This document shows, piece after piece, positions 45,101 through 52,438 of a DNA stretch of 64,000 bases. The DNA is from RGIG8597 sp045133795 (GTDB lineage: Bacteria > Spirochaetota > GWE2-31-10): NCBI GenBank assembly GCA_045133795.1, contig JBGUUT010000126.1, forward strand, positions 19,651-83,650, given 5' to 3'. Under the pieces are notes generated by a model. That model was not told the origin of the DNA and did no database searches. It worked only from the letters and a program-made list of their open reading frames with translations. The translations under genes were made by a program, and so were the position numbers. The number at the start of each line of letters is the position of its first letter. The stretch's first letter is position 1.

Positions 45101-45677
45101 TAGTGGTAATCCGACATATAAATTGGTTAATACATCGACAGAGAGCGATGTTACTTGTATAATTACACTTACAAAAGACCTAAAGGTTGAAATCTCAGAA
45201 GGATTAGTTATTAATCTTGATGATGAAACTAATAACCTTAAACAGACTATTAGAGAGTACATAAATGAAGTTGCTGGTGATGTAAACGAAAAGACAATAA
45301 GAATAACTGGTGTAGATGGCAATAACTATATAAATGATATATCTGAAGGTTTGGGGAAAGGTTCTTCTGATGCTCGTATAAATCTAGATTTAAGCGGAGT
45401 GACGGGATTGAGTGAGATTCCGGAATATGCTTTTGAAGATTGCGATAACTTGGTAAGCATTACAATTCCTGCCGGTGTAAATATAATCGGAGCAAATGCT
45501 TTTAGTGATTGTACTTCGTTAGAAGAAGTTTACTTTATGGAGACTGGTGTTATGTGGGATTTGATGGATACTGAAATTACAGTTGTGGGAACTATCACAG
45601 TTAGTACTGATGCCAAGGAAAATGCAAGAAACCTACTAGCAAACTCTTCTTATGATTGGGGTAAATCAGATTATTAA
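42183..45677 (+). CDS. Large modular lipoprotein with InlB B-repeats and a BspA-like leucine-rich repeat
   Basis: The 1164-residue precursor has a lipobox (FIFFGC) near residue 24. An N-terminal module starts LQDVVNNA at about 49 and has beta-helix-like strings of Ser/Thr/Leu. Two InlB B-repeat (Listeria-Bacteroides) domains lie at about 450-580, ending FAGWNPQLP...TAKW and FGGWYKDKD...LYAKW. Carbohydrate-module-like segments follow. Near residues 1072-1118 stands a BspA-type leucine-rich repeat (IPEYAFEDCDNLVSITIPAG). ATG 42183 follows GGAGGTGGAGAG; the earlier in-frame ATG at 42147 would put the signal peptide inside the protein. Surface adhesion or glycan binding is inferred. The N-terminal module recurs in the lipoprotein at 49519. 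Confidence 0.88.
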   Translation: MRRAFVRTGNIFGYVSLFLMFIFFGCTQECMNGDKPEKKVEKNKHSTTLQDVVNNAAAGEEIDLAEYESITDYNAVISKQLVIKNGSLSNAKLVIDSENVKLDKVKGVSVTTLSASSLTITDSSINELLFIGKNYSDNSTSRSSKSYSFMKESSVTMNGISTVNCVTMNFSKAKLKISDGSSAETVAILDDAAISGKIEELVIKELNTAVTLEKANITNVVMDGFNSQLAVLDTETVLENVSINTECKILCNAVMSDEMEKAFTSDGVLTVVDMTEKPQLERLLILSMPTNIFSDNGEIDFTGLKVCGVYENVTSKVYTGVGEEENKEAFMKLETDYKIEVISEEDGIIKVRISKDGKECIFEMLDSEKIAKYTVKHCQENAENENYEIIVTADTETKTGKVGELTNAEAKTYEGYTVEPIEQVEITADGNATVYIKYKRNRVTLTLKFDDGTTTTDKKINGKYGVTVPTVETPTRNGYNFAGWNPQLPETFPAESTTYTAKWAKEGDYIITYELNEGTNADSNPPSYNEETLPITLADATREDYIFGGWYKDKDCTEENKVTKIPNGSTGNITLYAKWIARTLEQTFEAGYSNQNNANANGVSYNTDKGYGVVTVKAPDSTESVWDYYVRSKDVTFTYKKNYTVSVDLKADKASVVAIAAARADMFFTVGTEWTTCTFETGYLETDLSNKEQNCITIGSGLVGTLSISNLVITKTEENDNLPTLSFFIEKAGINTYLNSDFATKNIIEVEKAKDAETETKILGYKLTLNSTGVSLQLRDYAPVSGNKLNRAIFNLKTDNEILNSAVVASVASSSGYVNCWNKASVIGTSGKDCEVCFPSYSEETSGVEECAVEGIISKDANNGITEQVGNTITITNFSITNVTDLANSGKTFAIKKTENNSDIWSKSSSVPFYVDVTIPANNHTVFDVLLGNKVEEGKSFNWDDVTRFLYQKTSGELIDNSNVVKYVIDKGSSGNPTYKLVNTSTESDVTCIITLTKDLKVEISEGLVINLDDETNNLKQTIREYINEVAGDVNEKTIRITGVDGNNYINDISEGLGKGSSDARINLDLSGVTGLSEIPEYAFEDCDNLVSITIPAGVNIIGANAFSDCTSLEEVYFMETGVMWDLMDTEITVVGTITVSTDAKENARNLLANSSYDWGKSDY

Positions 45678-45700
45678 ATCTGTGATTTATTTTTAGATAT

Positions 45701-45747
45701 AAAAAAGCATACCGTAAAGTTTTTCGCTTTTAGGTATGCTTTTTTTG
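45701..45747. terminator. Terminator after the lipoprotein gene (diverged copy of the proS terminator)
   Basis: Perfect stem AAAAAGCATACC (45702-45713) with GGTATGCTTTTT (45733-45744), T run to 45747. The same hairpin, nearly base for base, ends proS at 46009-46050. It can terminate the lipoprotein gene on + and the proS remnant on -. Confidence 0.88.
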
Positions 45748-45757
45748 TTGCAGTTAA

Positions 45758-45865
45758 TTATTTATTTAGCTCGGCGTAAAGTTCAGCTTTAGCTTTTATT
45801 ACAGTGTCGATTAATGTGTCCGGTGCAACGATTGTTTTCTCATTGTTGGGAAAAACTTCGCTCAT
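45758..45865 (-). pseudogene. Remnant copy of the proS 3' end
   Basis: The minus strand encodes 35 residues, starting MSEVFPNNEKTIVAPDTLID and ending KAELYAELNK then TAA. The intact ProS C-terminus reads AEVTIGNNEKTIVALDALID and ends in the same KAELYAELNK. The match extends through the stop codon into the terminator hairpin. The copy lacks everything upstream (aminoacylation and anticodon domains) and no ribosome-binding site is evident. It is a diverged duplicate of about 150 bases, a few hundred bases from its parent and in the same orientation. Confidence 0.88.
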
Positions 45866-45886
45866 GTATTACGTACATTCGCCACA

Positions 45887-45997
45887 GCCGGAACGATGTT
45901 ATTCCATTAAGCTCGAACGATGTGTTTTAGCTAGCCGGAACGATGTGTTTCATTAAGCTGGAACGATGTGTTTCATTAAGCTGGAACGATGTGTTCA
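45887..45997. repeat. Tandem array of about five 23-bp repeats
   Basis: Units begin at 45887, 45911, 45934, 45957 and 45980. Each has a GC(C/T)(G/C)GAACGATGT core followed by a variable GTTTCATTAA-like tail. Units three and four are nearly identical, the first is 24 bp and the fifth is cut short. The period of 23 is not a multiple of three and no spacers lie between units, so this is neither coding nor CRISPR. The array is enclosed by the proS remnant and the real proS terminator. Confidence 0.85.
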
Positions 45998-46006
45998 CGT
46001 TGCGAA

Positions 46007-46052
46007 TAAAAAAGCATACCGTAAGTTTCTCGCTTTTAGGTATGCTTTTTTG
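46007..46052 (-). terminator. Rho-independent terminator of proS (minus strand)
   Basis: Stem AAAAAGCATACC (46009-46020) with GGTATGCTTTTT (46039-46050). The A run on the left gives the U tract on the minus strand, shortly after the proS stop. Confidence 0.88.
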
Positions 46053-46062
46053 TGTAGTTTAA

Positions 46063-47790
46063 TTATTTGTTTAACTCAGCGTAAAGTTCGGCTTTGGCTT
46101 TTACTACAGTGTCGATTAAAGCGTCCAAGGCAACGATTGTTTTCTCATTGTTGCCAATAGTCACTTCTGCACCGCCGTTTTGCAATGATTTTTCGCCTAA
46201 TGCAATTTTTATAGGAGAACCGATAAGGTCTGCGTCTTTAAATTTAAATCCCGGAGATGCGTTTCTGTCATCATAAAGAACTTCTATTCCGGCAGCTTTC
46301 AATTTTGCATAAATGTCTTCACAGATTTCTTTTACGTTGTTTTGGTTGTCTTTGTGCAATCCTATCAACTCTACTTCAAACGGAGCGATAGAAATAGGCC
46401 ATAAGATTTTGTCTTCATCGGCACGAACTTCCAAAACACTTGCAAGAAGACGACCGACACCGATTCCGTAACATCCCATAATCATCGGAACTTCTTTTCC
46501 TTCTTTATTTAGGTACATACATTTCATAGATTGTGTGTATTTTGTACCGAGTTTAAAAATATTTCCGATTTCGATACCACGTTTTACTGTCAAAGGTTTA
46601 CCGCAACATGGACAAGCTTCACCTTCGTTTACACTGGAAATATCCAAAACTTCGTCAGTATTCCAGTCTCTTCCAAAATTTGTGTTTTTTGTGTGTACAT
46701 CAATTTTGTTTCCGCCGGCAATCAGATTGCTAGAGTTGGCTGCAGACTCATCTGCTATGATTCGAACTTTTTTACCGTTGAAAGTCTGTCCTACAGGTGA
46801 GGCAAAACCTTTTACTATACCGGCAGCTTCAAGTTCTTCGTCAGTTGCAAGGAAAATTGTTTTTGCTTTCAAGTAATTGCGTAGTTTTGTTTCGTTTATT
46901 TCCAAATCTCCGCGAATTGCACAGAATGCCAATTCTTCTCCGGTAGAATAAACAACGGCTTTTAAAGTGTGGTCGGCTGTAGTTCCCAAGAATGTTGCAA
47001 CTTCATCGATAGTTTTTTGGTTCGGTGTAGCGACATCTTCCATCGACAACATTTCTTCTTTCAAATAATCACGTTTTGCTTTTGCAACTTCTTTGTTTGC
47101 ACGGTAGTCGCATGATGAACAAATTACGAGTGTATCTTCACCGGCTTCTGTTACAGCCATAAATTCATCAGCTCCGGAACCTCCCATCATTCCGGTATCG
47201 GAAGAAACTGCAAGGGCGTTGATTCCGCAACGTTTGAAAATTTTATGATATGCATCGTACATTTCTTGATAATATTTTTCTAAATCTTCGTAAGATTCAT
47301 GGTAAGAGTAAGCGTCTTTCATTACGAATTCACGTACTCGGATTAAACCGCCTCGAACTCTCGGTTCATCACGGAATTTAGTTTGTAATTGGTAAACTTT
47401 CATCGGTAATTGCTTGTAAGATGTCACGGCATAACGAATTAAATCGGTAACGATTTCTTCGTGTGTCATGCTCAAAACCATTTTTCTGCCGCTTCTGTCA
47501 TCAAAGCGAAGTAATTCTTCTCCGACCCTTTCGTAGCGACCGGACTCTGCCCAAAGTGAAGCCGGTACTGCTACAGGCATATTGATTTCTTGACAGCCGG
47601 TAGCGTCCATTTCTTCACGAATTATATTTTCTATTTTCTTTAAAGCTCGCCAAGCGATAGGTAAGTAAGTAAATATACCGGCTCCGACTTGTTTTACATA
47701 GCCGCCGCGTAATAATAATTTGTGACTTTTTAAATCTGCGTCTTTTGGTGTTTCTTTTGTTGTTTTTAATAAATATCCGGAAAGTTTCAT
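46063..47790 (-). CDS. proS: Prolyl-tRNA synthetase
   Basis: This class II synthetase charges tRNA(Pro). The 575-residue bacterial-type (ProS1) protein carries the INS editing domain between motifs 2 and 3. Visible are motif 1 region (LPIAWRALKKIENIIREEMDATGCQEINMP), motif 2 (QLQTKFRDEPRVRGGLIRVREFVMKDAYS), an editing insertion (about residues 220-380, including GTTADHTLKAVVY), motif 3 (IMGCYGIGVGRLLA) and an anticodon-binding domain ending KAELYAELNK. AAGGAG precedes the ATG. A diverged copy of its last 33 codons lies downstream at 45758-45865. Confidence 0.97.
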   Translation of the reverse strand: MKLSGYLLKTTKETPKDADLKSHKLLLRGGYVKQVGAGIFTYLPIAWRALKKIENIIREEMDATGCQEINMPVAVPASLWAESGRYERVGEELLRFDDRSGRKMVLSMTHEEIVTDLIRYAVTSYKQLPMKVYQLQTKFRDEPRVRGGLIRVREFVMKDAYSYHESYEDLEKYYQEMYDAYHKIFKRCGINALAVSSDTGMMGGSGADEFMAVTEAGEDTLVICSSCDYRANKEVAKAKRDYLKEEMLSMEDVATPNQKTIDEVATFLGTTADHTLKAVVYSTGEELAFCAIRGDLEINETKLRNYLKAKTIFLATDEELEAAGIVKGFASPVGQTFNGKKVRIIADESAANSSNLIAGGNKIDVHTKNTNFGRDWNTDEVLDISSVNEGEACPCCGKPLTVKRGIEIGNIFKLGTKYTQSMKCMYLNKEGKEVPMIMGCYGIGVGRLLASVLEVRADEDKILWPISIAPFEVELIGLHKDNQNNVKEICEDIYAKLKAAGIEVLYDDRNASPGFKFKDADLIGSPIKIALGEKSLQNGGAEVTIGNNEKTIVALDALIDTVVKAKAELYAELNK

Positions 47791-47921
47791 TTTATCTCCT
47801 TTTAAATTACGGAAAATATTTTATTACGAATGTTTTTTTGTATGTATTTGAAAAACAGGGCATTTTACAAAAAATTACAGGAAATGCAATGTATCTACGC
47901 TAATTTACAACTGCAAAAATG

Positions 47922-48320
47922 TTATTTTTGACAAATAAGACTGGCAAGAGTTCGTTGTGCGAAATAGTCTTCGATATTGTTAGATAATCCTTTCCACAAT
48001 GAATTCATAATACACTCGTCACCGTTTGGGCAAAGATTGTCGTTGCAATCATTCAAACATACAGTTCCGTCAAGTGCATGGTAAATATTTAATAAAGTAA
48101 TATCTTGCGGTGCATGGAGTAATAAATAACCGCCTTTTGCACCGCGAGAAACTTTAACCAGACCGGCTTTTTTTAAAGAAGTCGCAATTTGTTCTAGATA
48201 TTTCGGCGAAATCTGTTCCTTGTCGGCGACTTCTTTTATTTGTACGAGTTGATCCGGATAATTTAATGCAAGATTTATCATGAAACGAAAACCGTAACGA
48301 ACTTTTGCAGAGATTTTCAC
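47922..48320 (-). CDS. Rrf2-family transcriptional regulator (possible Fe-S sensor)
   Basis: The 132-residue Rrf2 protein has a winged helix-turn-helix N-terminus (YGFRFMINLA, then EQISPKYLEQIATSLKKAGLVKVSRGAKGGYLL). A cysteine cluster lies at residues 88, 92, 97 and 103 (CLNDCNDNLCPNGDEC), with spacing close to the cluster-binding cysteines of IscR, NsrR and RsrR. The start is a GTG (48318-48320) with only a weak upstream GGA. It lies 11 bases after nadA, whose product is itself a 4Fe-4S enzyme, so control of NAD synthesis or of cluster status is plausible. Confidence 0.9.
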   Translation of the reverse strand: MKISAKVRYGFRFMINLALNYPDQLVQIKEVADKEQISPKYLEQIATSLKKAGLVKVSRGAKGGYLLLHAPQDITLLNIYHALDGTVCLNDCNDNLCPNGDECIMNSLWKGLSNNIEDYFAQRTLASLICQK

Positions 48321-48331
48321 TTTAGATAATC

Positions 48332-49351
48332 CTATTTGCTTACGATTTCAATCATTTTTTTCAAAGATTGAGCTGCAAATTCTTTATATTGCGATTCAAC
48401 ATTTACAAGGTTTTCCAAAGCAACTCCATTTTCGATATGTTGCTTTACGTTTTGTAATGATTTAAGCAAAAGTTCCGGTGTTGTTTTTGCCATGTTTGTA
48501 CATACGGAGTCTTTTAGCATATAAATATTTTTTGTCGGGAATTCGACAGCCAAACGTTTTACAAATGTACTTTCAGTTCCCACAATCCAGCTGCTTCCGT
48601 CCGGTGATGCGGCTATTTTTTTCAAAATGTATTCTGTAGAACCGCTGTCGTCAGAGTTATCAACTACATCTTTTGTACTTTCCGGATGGACAATAACTTT
48701 TGCTTCCGGATATTTTTTTCGCATTTCTGTAACGTCTGAAACAGTAAAATTTAGGTGAATCGGACAGAAGCCGTCCCAAAGAATTACTTTTTCGTTGTTA
48801 TATTCAGATATATTTTTGCAATTTATAGTATCTTTTTCTGTCAGTCCCAGCTTCATCGCTGTATTGATTCCCAAATTTCTGTCCGGAAAGAACAGAACTT
48901 TTTTGCCTTGATTTAAATAGTATTTCATAATTTTTTCGGCATTTGATGAAGTACACACACTTCCGCCGTGTTTTCCGCAGAAACTTTTTAAATCTGCGTA
49001 TGAATTCATATAGACAATCGGAGCGATATTATCTTTGTCCGGTAAAGACGCAAATATTTTTTCTACAGTGTCCAAATCTGCCATGTTTGCCATAGGACAG
49101 TCTGCTGTCGGAGCAGGAATGACTACTTTTTGTCCGGAAGTGCTTAAAATGTCAGCACATTGTGCCATAAATAAAACACCGCAGAAAACAATGAATTCAG
49201 CATTTGTTTTACAACAATCTACTGCTAACATATAAGAATCTCCGACAAAATCAGCGACATCTACGACATCTTTTGCTTGATAGTGATGTACCGGAATTAC
49301 AACTTTATTGCCCAATTCTTTTTTTAATGCTTTAATTTCATTCATAACCAT
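48332..49351 (-). CDS. nadA: Quinolinate synthase A
   Basis: This 4Fe-4S enzyme condenses iminoaspartate with dihydroxyacetone phosphate to quinolinate, for de novo NAD synthesis. The 339-residue protein shows VVIPVHHYQAKDVVDVADFVGDSYMLA, VFCGVLFMAQCADIL with the first cluster Cys, GSVCTSSNAEK with the second, and PHPES-like VIVHPESTKDVVDNSDDSGSTEYI. AGGAG is six bases before ATG 49351. nadB and nadC are not adjacent. An Rrf2 regulator follows after 11 bases, probably in the same transcript. Confidence 0.95.
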   Translation of the reverse strand: MVMNEIKALKKELGNKVVIPVHHYQAKDVVDVADFVGDSYMLAVDCCKTNAEFIVFCGVLFMAQCADILSTSGQKVVIPAPTADCPMANMADLDTVEKIFASLPDKDNIAPIVYMNSYADLKSFCGKHGGSVCTSSNAEKIMKYYLNQGKKVLFFPDRNLGINTAMKLGLTEKDTINCKNISEYNNEKVILWDGFCPIHLNFTVSDVTEMRKKYPEAKVIVHPESTKDVVDNSDDSGSTEYILKKIAASPDGSSWIVGTESTFVKRLAVEFPTKNIYMLKDSVCTNMAKTTPELLLKSLQNVKQHIENGVALENLVNVESQYKEFAAQSLKKMIEIVSK

Positions 49352-49518
49352 ATCTAACTCCTAGTTTTGTAAATTATCATATCTGATTTTGAAATGGAAG
49401 TTTTTACAAAAAAACTCAGTTTTAGTAGTACTTAAAAGGTATACATTAATATAATTTTTATGTATAAAAACATATTCAACTTATATAATTTCAGATTGGA
49501 AAATTTAAGGAAGGTGGA

Positions 49519-52236
49519 ATGAGATATTTTTTGATTGTAATGACGTGTTTTATGTATTTGTCTTTTCTTGCTTGTTCGGCTCCGACGGAAGATTTGAAAA
49601 ATACAGAAAATGAGAGCAGTAATAAGGTAATCATAGATATTCAAAAAAATCAGTTTTCTCTTACTTACGGCGGCGAAGAAATAAAAGATAATAAAGCTTT
49701 TGCAAAAAGCGGTGCCGCATTAAAAGTTTTGACAGATATTTCTGATAAGACCGGAGATTTGTCTTTCCGATGGTACAAAGATGATAAAGAAATTTCGGGT
49801 GCTACAAAGGATTCTTATGTCGTTACTGAATATGCAACCTATTACTGTGTTGTGTCAAATCTTATAGCCGGGGAAGATTATAAGGAAGATGTTACAACAG
49901 ATAAGGTTGAAATAGTTCAAAATGAGATTTCATTTCAGGATGTTGTAAACAATGCAGAAAGCCGTTCGGCAAAAAAGTTGACTATTACCGATACTGCGGT
50001 TTCTTATGATTCGGAAGAAATTGAGCTGGGAGATGGTTTCAGTCAATATTCTTTTACCGGAGGAGATGCGGTAATAAAAAAGAGTTTGGTGATTTCATCA
50101 TCAGCTGGTTCTTCACTTTTAAATAAATCTAAATTATCAATAGATGTAGATAAAGTAACTTTGAATAAAGTGACGCTTTCTACGGTCGAAGCAACGTCTT
50201 TGCTCGGAAAAGGTTCACTTACAATAACAGATTCAAAATTAAGTAATTTGTTGATAAACGGCGGTGGTTATAACTCTATTCATTTAGAGGGGGCCAATGA
50301 TATCGAAAATGCCAGTTTCGGGAAGTTGGATGACGGCAGAACTGAATATACTCGTGTAGAAATTGCTGCAAACGGAAAAACTACGATTGGTACTTTAGAT
50401 GTTTCTGAAGGTAGCGGAATATTGGATTCTAAAGGAAACGGCGTGGTAAAAAATATGATATTCAACGGTAATTCACGCAGTGGTAACGATGAAAAGTTTT
50501 CTGTGGAAAGCTTGGCTCTTGATTTATCTTCGAATGTTACAATTCCGGAAGGCGTTATTACGATTTATTTTGGTAAAGATAACGATGGAAAATATGAACC
50601 GAAATTTAAAATATTTTTATCTCCTACTGTAATGCTTAATGAAACTTTTTTAAATCAGGCGGGATTAAAACTTTGGGGGGATGATTTCTATGGTTATTCA
50701 TGGCGTGATGTGGATAGCGAAAAAAAATATGAGATAACAATCTTAACAAGAAGTGTTATCAGCGATTTATTGAAAGATGATACAAAGATTCTTAAGTTGT
50801 CTTGTGCGGCAAAGGAAAAAGCAATTTTTTTACCGCATATTATGCCGACAGAATGCTTAATGTTTAAAAATAATAATTGGATTACTGCCGTAAAACAATT
50901 TCATTTGACGCATTATTCTAAATTGTATGAATCTTTAAGTAATCACGAAGATACAATCGATATTGATGATCAGGAAGAAGTAGAATTGGAAACTCTTTTA
51001 CTTAATCCGGATACTGACGATTACGTATATCCGGATTTAAAAGGGTATGAAAATGCTTTTTCCGTAGTTCATGATAATAACCGTAATGTTTATGCTACGA
51101 TAGCTTGCGGAAATGTTACGAGTACCACAGACTTAACACGTTATGGGCACTTTTATATAAAAATGTTGCGTGAAGAAGATATTACCGACAGTTTGAACGG
51201 AAAAGAAAGTAATATTAGTATGGAAAAAATATTTGAATTACCGGATTATCTTACAGACTTAAGTTATTTAGGGGGGGTATCTTCTGACTATTCTGCTGTA
51301 AATACAAAAGTTGCTTATTTTATGAATGTAGGCGATTTTTGTTTTAACAATAATTTTGTAGCTTCTTTTGCCAGATTGGCTGTAAACGGTGACGGAACTA
51401 AGTTGTATTTATTGACCGGTGCGGACGGTAAGGATATGACCGGAGAAACTTACAAGCTTTGTGTTTATGATTTAACAAGTAAAAGTGATAGAATTTCACC
51501 GACAGAAATCAGTGTGACTTGGAAATCTGGAGTTCCGCAAGCAATGGCATTGAGTGAAGACGGAACTAAGTTGTATGTCGCAGAAATTGCTTATAGTGTA
51601 GATGGTTATGAAGGGATTTCTGTAGAAGATTATAATAGTTATATAAATACTTATACATTAAACGAAAATTCAGCTGTTTATTCTGGAGAATTACTTTCTT
51701 ATTGTGATTTGCCGGATACAAGCGATTTTGGATACGCCAATTTAAACAGTAAACTTTTCTTTGGTAAAACTCGTGTCGGAGTCAGCGACATGAAAACCGG
51801 TAATGGATGTTTGTACATAACAACGGAGAATGTAAATAGGCACGTTTCTGTTTCGCCGAAAGTTACTCGTTATAGCCGTGGTGCTTTAACTATTGTAGAT
51901 TTAAGTACCGGAGAGATTAAAGCAGGAAAAGAAGCAATCGGTTGGTCGGAAAGTAATATTCCTACAGAGGCGAAAGAGTATTCTTGTTTTTACGGTCCGA
52001 CAAGAATTTTAGCTGTAGAACCGAAAAAGATTATAATCCTTGATGACGGAAACATTGATGATGAGGAAGTTCTTGATTTCTCTTTGAATATGTCAGGTTC
52101 TGCAATATGGAGCGAAAAATTCTTAAAGCAGAAAAATAGAGTGGCAGTATACGATTTGGAAAAAGAAACGTTAAACTTTGCCAATATGGGGTCTGCTTTC
52201 GGTTTGTATTCAACTCGAGTTAACGGTTCATTCTAA
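49519..52236 (+). CDS. Large modular lipoprotein with Ig-like and propeller-like regions
   Basis: The 905-residue lipoprotein precursor has lipobox SFLAC with Cys19. An Ig-like segment follows at about 30-135 (FRWYKDDKEISGATKDSYVV, then YATYYCVVSN). A module starting FQDVVNNA at about 140 shares words with the lipoprotein at 42183 (DVVNNA, LTITDS, LNKVTLSTV against LDKVKGVSVTTL). The C-terminal half has repeated blade-like phrases (LAVNGDGTKLYLLTG, ALSEDGTKLYVAEIA) suggesting a beta-propeller. GGAAGGTGG precedes the ATG. No catalytic motif is seen. Surface or periplasmic exposure is inferred from the lipobox. Confidence 0.85.
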   Translation: MRYFLIVMTCFMYLSFLACSAPTEDLKNTENESSNKVIIDIQKNQFSLTYGGEEIKDNKAFAKSGAALKVLTDISDKTGDLSFRWYKDDKEISGATKDSYVVTEYATYYCVVSNLIAGEDYKEDVTTDKVEIVQNEISFQDVVNNAESRSAKKLTITDTAVSYDSEEIELGDGFSQYSFTGGDAVIKKSLVISSSAGSSLLNKSKLSIDVDKVTLNKVTLSTVEATSLLGKGSLTITDSKLSNLLINGGGYNSIHLEGANDIENASFGKLDDGRTEYTRVEIAANGKTTIGTLDVSEGSGILDSKGNGVVKNMIFNGNSRSGNDEKFSVESLALDLSSNVTIPEGVITIYFGKDNDGKYEPKFKIFLSPTVMLNETFLNQAGLKLWGDDFYGYSWRDVDSEKKYEITILTRSVISDLLKDDTKILKLSCAAKEKAIFLPHIMPTECLMFKNNNWITAVKQFHLTHYSKLYESLSNHEDTIDIDDQEEVELETLLLNPDTDDYVYPDLKGYENAFSVVHDNNRNVYATIACGNVTSTTDLTRYGHFYIKMLREEDITDSLNGKESNISMEKIFELPDYLTDLSYLGGVSSDYSAVNTKVAYFMNVGDFCFNNNFVASFARLAVNGDGTKLYLLTGADGKDMTGETYKLCVYDLTSKSDRISPTEISVTWKSGVPQAMALSEDGTKLYVAEIAYSVDGYEGISVEDYNSYINTYTLNENSAVYSGELLSYCDLPDTSDFGYANLNSKLFFGKTRVGVSDMKTGNGCLYITTENVNRHVSVSPKVTRYSRGALTIVDLSTGEIKAGKEAIGWSESNIPTEAKEYSCFYGPTRILAVEPKKIIILDDGNIDDEEVLDFSLNMSGSAIWSEKFLKQKNRVAVYDLEKETLNFANMGSAFGLYSTRVNGSF

Positions 52237-52256
52237 AAAAACTAAGTCAATAATTT

Positions 52257-52295
52257 TAAAAGACACATTTCGTTTGTGAAGTGTGTCTTTTTTTA
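52257..52295 (+). terminator. Rho-independent terminator after the 49519 lipoprotein gene
   Basis: Stem AAAGACACA (52259-52267) with TGTGTCTTT (52282-52290), then a T run. Confidence 0.88.
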
Positions 52296-52317
52296 TGATA
52301 AGTAATTTCATCATGGT

Positions 52318-52360
52318 AAAAAAAATACCCACCGACCTTTAACAAAGACCGATGGGTACA
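52318..52360 (-). terminator. Minus-strand terminator of the SpoIIE-type phosphatase gene
   Basis: Arms 52326-52338 and 52346-52358 form 13 pairs, three of them G-U, only when read as minus-strand RNA. The plus strand would have C-A mismatches at those positions, so the strand is decided. An A run at 52318-52325 gives the U tract. Confidence 0.8.
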
Positions 52361-52438
52361 AAAAAGGAAAAAACTATTATAAAAAAACTTTTCGTTTATT
52401 AGAATAATCAAGATTTCATAATAAAACAAGAACTTTTT

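Noticed and set aside
45887..45997. CRISPR-like repeat array
   Set aside because: Units of 23 bp follow each other directly without unique spacers, and no cas gene is present.
45966..46160. Open frame on the + strand across the 23-bp repeats and the proS terminator
   Set aside because: It starts inside the tandem array, reads through the terminator hairpin and runs antisense into proS. No ribosome-binding site.
46531..46876. Long + strand open frames inside proS
   Set aside because: Antisense shadows of a well-conserved gene; no ribosome-binding site and no family likeness.
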